Below, in pieces: positions 1-10,333 of a stretch of DNA of 64,000 nucleotides (the first letter of the stretch is position 1; every line of letters starts with the position of its first letter). Origin of the DNA: Closterium sp. NIES-65. Taxonomy: Eukaryota > Streptophyta > Zygnematophyceae > Desmidiales > Closteriaceae. The position numbers were made by a program, and so were the translations under genes. The notes below the pieces were generated by a model that made no database searches, was not told where the DNA came from, and was given only the letters and a program-made list of their open reading frames with translations. The stretch covers positions 62,001-126,000 of the forward strand of contig CANXME010002001.1 of assembly GCA_948144175.1 (NCBI GenBank), in the 5' to 3' direction.

Positions 1-1050
1 TGTTCTGTTTGTCACCAGCGTCGTCGGCGTCCACGTAGCCGACCAGCTCCAGCGACTCAGGTCCACCGCCAAACTCCAGGGCGGTGTCACGCGTGTTGGC
101 GAGGTAGGCGAGGCAACGGTCGACCTCGCGCCAGTGCTGGTCGCTCCTAATCGTGAGGCTGCTCCCCAGCTTGCTGCAAGCGAAGGCGATGTCCGGCCTC
201 GTCGTCGTCGCCGCGAACTGCAGCGAGCCGACCTTCTGCCGGTACTCCTCCTCCTGCCGTTCCTGCGCCTCCTCATCGTCGAAGGTGAGCTCGGCGTAGG
301 CGCCGACCGAGACCGGCGTCTTCGGGGTGCGCCCGGTCTGCTCCTCGTCGATGAAGCGCCTACGCAGCTTGTCGGCGTAGCCCTGCTGTTGCAGCCACAG
401 CTTCCCCGCCGACCTGTCGCGCATGATCTCCAGCCCGAGGTACTTCTGCACCGGCGAGATCTCGCGCAGCTCGAAGACGGCTTCCAGCAGCTCCTTCAAC
501 TCCTTAAGCATCGCGGCGCTGCTGCTGGCGGCAAGCAGGTCGTCGACGTATACCAGCACCCAGCAGGCCACTTCACCCTCGCCAACCTTGAAGTAGAGAG
601 CCTCGTCGACCTGGCTCTTCTTCCACCCGGCGCTGACCAGCACATCGTTGAGCGCCAAGTACCACAATAGCGGCGACTGCTTCAGCCCGTACAGGCTCTT
701 CAGCAGCTTGCACACCCGGCCCGAACCTTCATTGAAGTAGTCCGGCTGGGACATGTACAGCACCCGATCGAGCTTGCTCTGCAGGAAGGCGTTCTTCATG
801 TCGAGCTGCATCAGGTTGAGGTTGAGGACGGAGACGATGCTGAGGAAGATCCTCAGCGTAACGTAGCTGCCCACCGGCGCGAACGTCTCGTCGTAGTCGG
901 CGCCGTACACCTGTGTGAAGCCCTTCACGACAAGCCTCGCCTTCTCACGCTCGACGGTGTCGTCGAATGGTACTTCGTCGTCAACACCCACCGGTTATTC
1001 ATGACGTTCACCCCCGATGGGCGTTCGACCAGCTCCCAAGTGCCCATGTT
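1..1050 (-). pseudogene. Ty1/copia reverse transcriptase-RNase H fragment, frameshifted
   Basis: Read on the minus strand, this is the C-terminal part of a copia polyprotein. Segments in order: TWELVERPSGV and NNRWVL near 1040-985, ARLVVKGFTQ, DETFAPVGSYVTLR, LDMKNAFLQ, LYGLKQSP, the catalytic YVDDLL (about 539-550), KYLGLEI, GSLQFAATTTRPDIAFA, and the start of RNase H (GYVDADDAGD) at the window edge. This order is the copia RT fingers-palm-connection followed by RNase H. A frameshift near 960-985 separates NNRWVL from the frame encoding VEREKARLVVKGF. The 5' part (gag, protease, integrase) is cut off abruptly by the 17-bp minisatellite at 1051. The element continues left of the window. Its sequence differs clearly from both other copia elements here, so it is a third family. 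No LTR is visible. Confidence 0.85.
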
Positions 1051-4000
1051 GATAAACACATGATGAGAGGGATAAACACATGATGAGAGGGATAAACACA
1101 TGATGAGAGGGATAAACACATGAGAGGGATAAACACATGAGAGGGATAAACACATGAGAGGGATAAACACCTGAGAGGGATCAAGAGAGGGATAAACCCA
1201 TGAGAGGGATAAACACATGAGAGGGATAAACACATTAGAGGGATAAACACATGAGAGGGATAAACACATGAGAGGGATAAACACATAATGAGAGGGAAAA
1301 ACACATGAGAGTGATAAACACATGAGAGGGGTAAACACCTGAGAGGGATAAACACATGAGAGGGGTACACACATGAGAGGGATAAACACATGAGAGGGAT
1401 AAACACATGATGAGAGAGATAAACACATGAGAGGGATAAACCCATGAGAGGGATAAACTCATGAAAGGGATAAACACATGAGAGGGATAAACACATGAGA
1501 GGGATAAACACATGAAAGGGATAAACACATGAGAGGGGTGAACACATGAGAGGGATAAACACATGAGAGGGATAAACACATGTTGAGAGGGATAAACACA
1601 TAACAAGGACAAACACCTGAGAGGCGTAAACACATGAGAGGGATAAACACATGAGAGGGATAAACACATGAGAGGGATAAACACAAGAGAGGGATAAACA
1701 CATGAAAGGGATAAACACATGAGAGGGATAAACACATGAGAGAGATAAACACATGAGAGGGATAAACATTTGAGAGGGATGAACACATGATGAGAGGGAT
1801 AAACACATGCGAGGGATAAACACCTGAGAGGGGTAAACACATGAGAGGGATAAACACATGAGAGGGATAAACTTATGAGAGGGATAAACCCATGGGAGGG
1901 ATAAACTCATGAAAGGGATAAACTCATGAGAGGGATAAACACATGATGAGAGGGATAAACACATGAGAGGGAAAAACACATGAGAGGGATAAACACATGA
2001 GAGGGATAAACACATGAGAGGGATAAACACATGAGAGGGATAAACACATGAGAGGGGTAAACACCTGAGAGGGATAAACACATGAGAGGGGTACACACAT
2101 GAGAGGGATAAACACATGAGAGGGATAAACACATGACGAGAGAGATAAACACATGTAAGGGATAAACCCATGGGAGGGATAAACACATGAGAGGGATAAA
2201 CCCTTGTGAGGGATAAACCCATGAAAGCGATAAACACATGAGAGGGATAAACACATGAGAGGGATAAACACTAGAGAGGGATAAAGCCATGAGAGGGATA
2301 AACCCATGAGAGGGATAAACACATGAGAGGGATAAATACATGAGAGGGATAAACACATGAGAGGGACAAACACATGCGAGGGGTAAACACATGCGAGGGA
2401 TAAACCCATGAGAGGGATAAACACATGAGAGGGAAAAACACATGATAGGGGTAAACACATGACATAGATAAACACATGAGATGAGAGGGATAAACACATG
2501 AGAGGGATAAACACATGAGAAGGATAAACACACGAGAGGGATAAACACATGAGAGGGATAAACACATGAAAGGGATAAACACATGAGAGGGATAAACACA
2601 CGAAAGGGATAAACACATGAGAGGGGTAAACACATGAGAGGGATAAACACATGAGAGGGATAAACACATGAGAGGGATAAACACATGAGAGGGATAAACA
2701 CATGAGAGGGATAAACACATGAAAGGGATAAACACATGAGACGGATAAACACATGAAAGGGATAAACACATGAGAGGGGTAAACACATCAGAGGGATAAA
2801 CACATGAGAGGGGTAAACACATGAGACGGATAAACACATGAGAGGGGTAAACACATGAGAGGGATAAACACATGAGAGGGATAAACACATGATGAGAGGG
2901 ATAAACACATGGGAGGGGTAAATACATGAGAGGGATAAACACATGAGAGGGATAAACACATGATGAGAGGGATAAAAACATGAGAGGGATAAACACCTGA
3001 GAGGGATAAAAACATGAGAGGGGTAAACACATGAGAGGGATAAACAAATGAGAGGGATAAACACATGAGAGGGATAAACACATGAGAGGGATAAACACAT
3101 GAGAGGGATAAACACATGAGAGGGATAAACACATGAGAGGGATAAACACATGAAAGGGATAAAGACATAAGAGGGAAAAACACATGAAAGGGATAAACAC
3201 ATGAGAGGGGTGAACACATGAGAGGGATAAACACATGAGAGGGATAAACACATGAGAGGGGTACACACATGAGAGGGATGAACACATGAGAGGGGTACAC
3301 ACATGAGAGGGATAAACACATGAGAGGGATAAACACATAAGAGGGATAAACACATGAGAGGGATGAACACATAAGAGGGATGAACCCATGAGAGGGATAA
3401 ACACATGAAAGGGATAAACACATGAGAGGGATAAACACATGATGAGAGGGATAAACACATGAGAGGGATAAACACCTGAGAGGGATAAACACATGAGAGG
3501 GGTAAACACATGAGAGGGATAAACACATGAGAGGGATAATTACATGAGAGGGATAAACACATGAGAGGGATAAACACCTGAGAGGGATAAACACATGAGA
3601 GGGATAAACACAAGAGAGGGATAAACACACGAGAGGGATAAACACATGAGACGGATAAACACATGAGAGGGATAAACACATGAGAGGGGTAAACACATGA
3701 GAGGGATAAACACATGAGAGGGATAAACACATGAGAGGGGTAAACACATGAGAGGGGTAAACACATGAGAGGGGTAAACACATGAGAGGGATAAACACAT
3801 GAGAGGGATAAACACATGAGACAGATATACACATGAGAGGGATAAACACATGAGAGGGGTAAACACATGAGAGGGGTAAACACATGAGAGGGATAAACAC
3901 ATGAGAGGGATTAACACATGAGAGGGATAAACACATGAGAGGGATAAACACATGAGAGGGATAAACACATGAGAGGGATAAACACAAGAGAGGTATAAAC

Positions 4001-4245
4001 CCATGAGAGGGATAAACACATGAGAGGGATAAACACATGAGAGGGATAAACACATGAGAGGGATAAACACAAGAGAGGGATAAACACACGATGAGAGGGA
4101 TAAACACATGAGAGGGATAAACACATGAGATGGATCAACACATGAGAGGGATAAACACATGAGAGGGATAAACACATGATGAGAGGGATAAACACATGAG
4201 AGGGTAAACTTATGAGAGGGATAAACATATGAGAGGGATGAACAC
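1051..4245. repeat. 17-bp minisatellite array, about 188 copies
   Basis: Tandem units of GAGAGGGATAAACACAT, with common single-base variants (GGGGTAAAC, CACCTGAG) and occasional 20-bp units carrying an extra GAT. Because 17 is not a multiple of 3 and the units lack stops in most frames, long open frames appear on the minus strand (VFIPLMCLSLSCVYPSH-type proteins). These are by-products of the repeat. The left edge abuts the broken copia fragment. The right edge is the first base of a hAT element. Three further copies at 20919-20971 suggest that everything between was inserted into or next to this array. Confidence 0.95.
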
Positions 4246-4277
4246 CTATGTTGCGCCTGACGCCCTGGAAGGGCAGC

Positions 4278-4313
4278 GTCCAGCGTCCGGACGTTCACGT
4301 CCGGACGCTGGAC
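4278..4313. repeat. Perfect 17-bp-arm inverted repeat near hAT end
   Basis: The arms GTCCAGCGTCCGGACGT (4278-4294) and their reverse complement (4297-4313) are separated by 2 bases, giving a strong hairpin. It belongs to the subterminal region of hAT element 1. Similar CG-rich palindromic tracts occur just inside the ends of hAT element 4 (21785-21845 and 33530-33605). Confidence 0.85.
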
Positions 4314-4377
4314 GTGTAAAGTCGGTTTGACGCTGAACGTCCGGACGCTGGACGTGTAAAGTCGGTTTGACGCTGGA
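4298..4377. repeat. 40-bp direct repeat, two copies
   Basis: Two tandem 40-bp copies begin with CGTCCGGACGCTGGACGTGT at 4298 and 4338, differing by one base near the end. Subterminal direct repeats of this kind are typical transposase-binding regions of hAT elements. The role here is inferred. Confidence 0.75.
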
Positions 4378-4389
4378 CGTTCGGAGAAA

Positions 4390-4412
4390 TTTTTTCGGGC
4401 AGCCCGAAAAAA
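4390..4412. repeat. Palindrome TTTTTTCGGGC-A-GCCCGAAAAAA
   Basis: This is a perfect 11-bp-arm inverted repeat with a one-base centre. Relatives of this GGGCAGC/poly-A motif recur near the ends of hAT element 2 (10138-10180 and 20563-20592) and hAT element 4 (21885-21920 and 33501-33515), so it is a family subterminal signature. Confidence 0.75.
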
Positions 4413-4715
4413 ATGTTGTTTTTCCCCGCACGAAATTGACTCGCGATTTCATCGCGACCAGCATTGCAATGAAATTGCCAACTGGGGGCCACGTTTTTGA
4501 CTTAAAAAAACACAACCCTCATTTATTCCCCCCCACACATTTGTACCCATCCACATCTACTTCTCCCAACCAGGTCGACCCCCAACTAAACTAGAGAAAC
4601 TGATCTAGGTCGACATTACACAGATCTGTTTTTCTCCACATTGCCAAGCATTCCTAGAATCCGCCATTCACGCTACTAAGCCTTCCTATCTAAAACTAGG
4701 TTAAGGCGAGTAATC

Positions 4716-6263
4716 ATGTCAACTCCTAGTCCCGCCGGTCATTCTGCTAGTGCCTCCACACCTTCTGCCGGTGGTGTGGAGGGAGAACGCCAGTACGACG
4801 AAATGCCTAACCATCCCGTGTACAAGCATTTTGATTTTACGTTAAGCACCCCACCAAAGGCAGAATGGCGAAATGCCGTTATTGCCCGAAAGAGTTCGTT
4901 TCCAGTAGCACGCATTGCACCGCTCATCTTGCTGATTGGGAGGGGAAGAAGGGTCACGACATTACATTACTGTGTGCCCGGACCGGATGCGCCAAAAGAG
5001 GTAGTAGAGAGCATTCGCACATTGCAGGAGGGAAAATGTAGGAAGCAGTTGGAGAAAAACCGGGCGGAGGCGGCGGCCATGGATGCGGTGAGTGGCAAAA
5101 CCAGCAGCGGGGTGGGTTCTAAGAGAGGGCGCATGTCAGATTTCTATGGGGCGGAGGGGTCAGTTGCTAGGCGTGTGGCGGATGATGCCATATGTCTTTA
5201 TTTCGCAGCATTGGGCGTTCCCGAAAACCAAGCCGACAACCCTCTTTTCCGCAACATGATAAGGGCAGTTGCAGCAGCGGGTGGTAGCTATGTCCCTCCG
5301 AAGAGAAAGTACGTGGGCGGGGCTGGACTGCAGCGGACTCGTAAAAGGATTGAGGAGGGGTTGGATTCCGTGGTTATGAAGTGGCCAGAGAAAGGTGTCA
5401 CCATCGCTAGTGACATGATGAGTGACAGGAATGGGCGTGCGCAGGCGAATTTCCTTTGCGTCAACGAAGATGGAGCTGTGTTTATGGAGAGTGTTGACTG
5501 CGGGATGGAGCGGAAAACAGGCGGTTGCATTGCTAGCCTCATCCGGCCAGTCATAATGAAGGTGGGGTCGGAAAATGTCGTTGCACTATGCATGGATGGA
5601 GCGAGCAACTACGCAGCCGCGACCCAAGAGATTGTGAAGGAACGGCCGCACATTGAGATTGTGAAGGAACGGCCGCACATTGAGATTGTGAAGGAACGGC
5701 CGCACATTGAGATTGTGAAGGAACGGCCGCACATTGAAATTGTGAAGGAACGGCCGCACATTGAAATTGTGAAGGAACGGCCGCACATTGAAATTGTGAA
5801 GGAACGGCACATTGAGATTGTGAAGGAACGGCCGCACATTGAGATTGTGAAGGAACGGCCGCACATTGAGATTGTGAAGGAACGGCCCCACATTGAGATT
5901 GTGAAGGAAAGGCCGCACATTGACATTGTGAAGGAACGGCCGCACATTGAGATTGTGAAGGAACGGCCGCACATTGAAATTGTGAAGGAACGGCCGCACA
6001 TTGAAATTGTGAAGGAACGGCCGCACATTGAGATTGTGAAGGAACGGCCCCACATTGAGATTGTGAAGGAACGGCTGCACATTGAAATTGTGAAGGAACG
6101 GCCGCAAATTGAGATTGTGAAGGAACGGCCGCACATTGAGATTGTGAAGGAACGGCCGCACATTGAGATTGTGAAGGAACGGCCGCACATTGAGATTGTG
6201 AAGGAACGGCCGCACATTGAGATTGTGAAGGAACGGCCGCACATTGAAATTGTGAAGGAACGG
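4716..6263 (+). pseudogene. hAT transposase (BED + DUF659), N-terminal part, broken
   Basis: The gene starts at the ATG giving MSTPSPAGHS, the same start style as the transposase of hAT element 2 (MSTPSGTPAS). The BED zinc finger (CRYCPKEF...HCTAHL) is readable only in the +1 frame between about 4870 and 4975; the main frame resumes at VPGPDAPKEVVES, so there are two compensating frameshifts. Then follow FRNMIRAV, YVPPKRKYVGGAG, the first catalytic region VTIASDMMSD, and the second, VVALCMDGASNY. The homologous protein continues into a CATHVMDLL helix, but here the reading frame passes into 23-24 copies of a nonapeptide repeat and ends in copia sequence. The third catalytic residue and the hAT dimerisation domain are missing, so it cannot be an active transposase. 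Confidence 0.85.
5628..6263 (+). repeat. 27-bp in-frame repeat inside the transposase gene
   Basis: There are about 23 full units and a partial one, each encoding EIVKERPHI, with few variants (one unit lacks a codon; single changes give L, Q or D). The founding unit is recognisable as transposase coding sequence: element 2 has CRELMLEYPHIEHVSC at the aligned place. The repeat therefore grew from host-element codons by tandem duplication. Low divergence between units suggests recent expansion. Confidence 0.95.
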
Positions 6264-8667
6264 CTACAGTATACCCTCTTGGGTGACCATCACGTCTATC
6301 CTTTTGGGTCTTCCTCGGTCTTACGACACGCTTACTGAAACGCTTTGCTCGGTCAAAGAAATAAAGGATATGACCCTTGAGTGGCTCGAGGAACGTCTCG
6401 TGGATGCTGAGTGGGACCGTGCAACAAAGAATTCGTCGCTCCCTGCGGATGGTGCTTATGTCGTTCAACCTGGACCCTCCAAGCCTCATTCCAGCACCTC
6501 TACCACTTCCTGCCGCTATTGCAAGGCTGCTGGTCACGCCATCACCACTTGCCCTCAACTCGAAAAGAAGAAGCGCAGGCAGCAACTACAGCAACAGCAC
6601 CAATCGCCATACCTGCCGCAGTCTACATACCAGCCACAGTCGCAACCGTACCAGCCCCAACAGCCACAGCAGATGCCGTTCCGTTCCCTCTCTCAAAGCT
6701 CGCCCAACAAGGCAGCTGCACACACCGCCCTCCCACCTCTGGCATATCCTGCCCACCTGGCCCAGCCTCTCCTTCCCTCTCCTACCTCTGACGTTACCTC
6801 ACCAGCACTCGCGGCTTCTCATTTGTCATCCACGCCACTGTCATCTTCGATTGATTCTCGCTATGCCGATGTCGCCGCCGCGCACTTACTCCCTACCTCT
6901 TGGCTGCCGTCCCTCCCATCGCTACTACTCCTCATCTCCTTTCTCCTCTGCCTTTTCTCCATCCTGCTCCAGTGGCCTCTCGCCTCCGTCCTCACCAGCT
7001 CTCCTTCTTCCTCCTCCTGGCTCCTTGACTCCGGCGCATCCTCGCATCTCTGCAATGATCCTCATCTATTTTCCTCCCTTCGTCAACCATTTCCTGGTAG
7101 TGGCGTCCGGTTTGGTGGTGGGGAGCAGTACCCTGCCCACGGCATTGGGGACATTTTTGTCTACGCCCGTCACAACAACCATACCCATCCTATCACCCTG
7201 AAGGATGTCCTATACATTCCCCAGACTGTTCATAATATCATCTCTGTTCGTAAGCTGAAAGACGAAGGACTCACTACCCACTTCCCTCGTCATGCTCCTG
7301 CCCAAGTGTTCCGAGGCTCCACGGTTCTTGCTGTCGCCCATGAGCACATGAAGCTGTTCTTCGTTTCTCTCAGCCCTGCCTCATCTTCGCAGCCGGCCAC
7401 GGTCTCAACTGCATCAGCACCTCCTCCTCTTGTTCCCGCATCCTGCTCTGCAGCTTCATCTCTTCTTTGGCATCGGCGATTCGGACATCTCAACGGACAT
7501 AGCTTGAAGCAGCTTCATTCCAAACAGATGGTCAGCGGCATCAGCCTCAACGGTTCTCTACCTTTCACCTGCATTTCGTGCCTTCGTGGGAAGCAAACCC
7601 GCCAGTCATTTCCAGACTCTACCTCGTCCAGCTCAGCCCCACTTGACCTGGTTCACACTGATGTCGCTGGACCATTTCCCATCGGCACCACGTTTGGCGG
7701 CGCCACCTATCTCCTCACATTCATTGACGATTACAGTCGCTATACCACTGTCTACCTTCTCAAATCCCGCTCTGAAGTCTTTAGCACATTTCAGCGCTAT
7801 CTCGCCCAAGCCGAAAGCCACTGCAAGACACATCTCAAGGTCTTGCACTCCGATGGCGCCCCGGAATATCTTTCCGACGCTTTTCAAGCTTTCGTCGCTT
7901 CGCGTGGCATCACCCGACAGGTCTCTACACCATACACCCCGCAACAAAATGGTGTCGCTGAGCGGATGAATCGCACCATCCTTGACATGGTGCGGTGCAT
8001 GTTACATGACAGCGGTCTTCCTCGTGGGTGGTGGGGAGAAGCAGCCCTTACTGCTGCATATATTCGCAATCATTCTCCTTCTCGCTCACTCCCTCGCGAT
8101 GTCACGCATATGGAATTATGGACAGATCAGCGGCCGGACGTCACCCGTTTTCGCATGTTTGGATGCCCTGTCTCCGTGCTTCTACCTACTTTTTATCGAG
8201 AATCCAAGTTACATGACCGCAGTGCTCCCGGCATCTTCCTCGGCTATGGTCTCCTTGATGGATACAAAGCATATCGCGCTTATATCCCCTCCATCCGCCG
8301 GGTTGTCTACTCTCGGGATGTCACATTCCTTGAAACCTCCCCCTCAATCAACTCCCCCTCACCCGCCACCACCTCTACCATCACCCCCTATTCCCGCACC
8401 TGTCACTTTGTCACTTCACCCGCCTTCCCAACCTACCTCCTCACCAGACCCTATCAATCCTCCTCCGCTGCCTGCTACACACGCAGAAACCTCTCCCTCT
8501 GCTACTCCGTCTGCACCTCTCTTTCCCACACTCCCCACCCCTCCCTTCCAGCCTTTCACCCTTCCCACTTCCCTTCAGAAGCCAGCCTCCACACCTACTT
8601 CCTCACCTCTTCTATTTCCTCCTCTTCCAACCCCGACTGCCCAAGACTTTCTGCTCAACTTCTCTGA
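6264..8667 (+). pseudogene. Copia element 1 gag (C-terminal)-protease-integrase
   Basis: The frame reads SILLGLPRSYDTLTETL, a late-gag signature, then a CX2CX4HX4C zinc knuckle (CRYCKAAGHAITTC), a glutamine/proline-rich stretch, and aspartic protease WLLDSGASSHLCND. Next comes a pre-integrase HHCC zinc-binding region (WHRRFGHLN...CISC) and the integrase core with D (LVHTDVAGP), D (LHSDGAPEY) and E (GVAERMNRT). The integrase ends in the usual FLGYG...YRAYIP and RRVVYSRDVTFLE segment. Counting from the GTG at 6283, protease Asp is about residue 249, and the integrase triad lies at about 460, 524 and 560. No Met start exists because the 5' end is lost. After about 8340 the true frame shifts by one (proline-rich linker). 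Confidence 0.9.
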
Positions 8668-9656
8668 CCCCTCTGTTAACACCATCCTTGACGAAGATCG
8701 CGAGTCAGCCCATTTATTTCACAACTTGGCCCATTGGCTTCAAACTTCGTGACCTTGGCCCATTAACTTATTACCTCGGCCTCCACTTAGACCGCGACCG
8801 CTCTTCTCGGACCCTCCTCATCCACCAGTCCAAATTTATTACTACGCTCCTCTCTACCTTCAATCTCAGCCACGCCAACCCCAGCCACACCCCCATGGAC
8901 TCTAAGCTCCTCCTTCCAACACGCTCCTTATTGCCACCCTCTGAACCCTTCCCATATCCCTCTTTGGTCGGCTCTCTCATGTACGCAATGGTTGCCACTC
9001 GCCCTGACATAGCCCATTCTACTGGACTCCTTTCACGTCACCTCCATTCTTGGTCGGATCCTCATTGGCTGGCTGTTACACGTGTTCTCCGTTACCTCAA
9101 CGGGAGCTCTTCCCATGGGCTGCTTCTTGGTGGCAATCCCGCCTCCCTCTAGCTGGTCGGGTATTGTGATGCCTCATGGGCTTTCGAAAGTGAGGATCGT
9201 CGTTCCCTCCCTGCATACCTGTTTTTTCTGGGACCTTCTCTGATTTCTTGGCAATCCAAGCAGCAATGTGTAGTTGCGACATCCTCTTGTGAAGCTGAAT
9301 ACTACGCGCTCGGTGCGGCAACCCACGAAGCCCTTTGGCTCCGTACTCTCCTCTGCTCTCTCGGCCTTCCCCCCACTGGTCCCACCCCGCTGCTCTGTGA
9401 CAACACTAGCGCCATTGTCTTGGCAAAGGACGCTGGTGTTTTCCATGCCCGTGCCAAACACATCGACATCCGCCACCATTTCCTCCGTGATCATGTTGAC
9501 AAAGGGCATATCTCGCTGCACTACATCCCTAGCCGTGATAACCTTGCTGATTTGGGGACCAAGCCTCTCCCTCGTGACACACTTCAGCGTCTACAGTCCT
9601 GCATCGGCCTTCGCCCTGCTACTTCTTCTTTGATCTCTCCCTCGATGTCAGCCTAA
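8668..9656 (+). pseudogene. Copia element 1 reverse transcriptase remnant and RNase H
   Basis: The proline-rich linker (frame 2, to about 8700) runs into KLRDLGPLTYYLGLHLDRD, the last part of RT. The RT fingers and palm, including YVDD, are missing, so a deletion has removed most of the RT domain around 8700-8740. The following frame continues with GSLMYAMVATRPDIAHS and LRYLNGSSSHGLLLG to a stop (TAG at about 9150). It is then readable again as RNase H: GYCDASWAF, SCEAEYYALGAATHEALWL, LLCDNTSAIVLAKD, RAKHIDIRHHFLRDHV, LADLGTKPL, ending at 9656. Confidence 0.85.
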
Positions 9657-9663
9657 GGGGGGG
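9655..9663 (+). promoter_or_regulatory. Polypurine tract of copia element 1
   Basis: AAGGGGGGG lies immediately before the TG that starts the 3' LTR at 9664 and only a few bases after the RNase H stop. This is the standard plus-strand primer position. Confidence 0.8.
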
Positions 9664-10057
9664 TGTTGTTAAGTACTTATTTTCCTTTAAATATGCTGAA
9701 GGTTAGTTCACTAGTTTGTTTTATGGTTTGTATGTATTTGCTTACATTATAATAGTGTAGACAATAGGGGTTGGGTTATATTAGTTATAGGGTGCCCCCT
9801 GAGTGACTTTATCAAGTGCTAGGCACCCCAAATTCGGCTTTGGGGTACCCCAGCACGTTTCCCATCCTTGGGGACGCGGCTCCAGCCTGGACCCACGAAT
9901 TTCAACATTGGAAACGCGGCTCCAGCTTGGAATTCGCGTTTCCAATTCGTGGAATCGCGGTTCCACTAGAGGGGGCGCTTCCAGGCCCACTTTGAGGGTC
10001 CCTCACGTCCCCATCTTGACTGTGGGCCTATGTTGGAAAAGTCGCGCCCAGCGCATT

Positions 10058-10085
10058 ATACGCAAGCGTATATACGCTTGCGTAT
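10058..10085. repeat. 28-bp perfect palindrome in hAT element 2
   Basis: ATACGCAAGCGTAT is followed directly by its reverse complement. It lies 12 bases inside the left terminal inverted repeat. A related but imperfect TATACG/CGTATA arrangement is present near the other end (20600-20640). Confidence 0.85.
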
Positions 10086-10333
10086 AGTGCGTTATGCGCT
10101 TCGTGAGTGACTTTGAAAGTCGCAGAAAGTACGCTGCCCGGGCAGCAAAAGGTTTTTACCGGGCAGACGAAAAAAACCGCCGAAGGAGGGGGGGGGGAGT
10201 GGTGGTTTTACCGAATTTCATATATGCCAAAAACCTTACATTCTCAACTACTCTAAGCAAGCAACATGCATCTCTCCTACCCCACCCCCTACTCCCACCC
10301 TCTACTCCCCCCGTCCCTTCCTTCCTCCCTCCT

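Larger units (their letters stand above)
4246..6263 (+). mobile_element. hAT element 1, 5' half only
   Basis: The left end reads CTATGTTGCGCCTGACGC, matching the terminal inverted repeats of hAT element 2 (CTATGTTGGAAAAGTCGC) and hAT element 4 (CTATGATGTGAAAGACGC). It sits directly on the 17-bp minisatellite; the preceding 8 bases (4238-4245) would be the target duplication, but no right end was found. Inside are palindromic subterminal sequences, a GGGCAGCCC/poly-A motif shared with the other hAT elements, and the 5' part of a BED/DUF659 transposase. The right half is replaced by a 27-bp repeat expansion followed by copia sequence. Confidence 0.7.
6264..9663 (+). mobile_element. Copia element 1 internal region, 5'-truncated and internally deleted
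   Basis: This is a Ty1/copia internal region that starts in the middle of gag, directly after the 27-bp repeat, and ends at a polypurine tract beside the 3' LTR. The 5' LTR, primer-binding site and N-terminal gag are absent. Gag zinc knuckle, protease and integrase are present, most of the reverse transcriptase is deleted, and RNase H is present after a stop codon. It cannot move by itself. Confidence 0.9.

Noticed and set aside
134..670. 178-aa plus-strand ORF at the left edge
   Set aside because: It is the antisense shadow of the copia reverse transcriptase, which is clear on the minus strand.
925..4298. Many long minus-strand ORFs rich in VFIPLMCLSLSCVYPSH
   Set aside because: They are translations of the 17-bp minisatellite in all frames. 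Sequence similarity is explained by the DNA repeat, with no start context or conserved domain.
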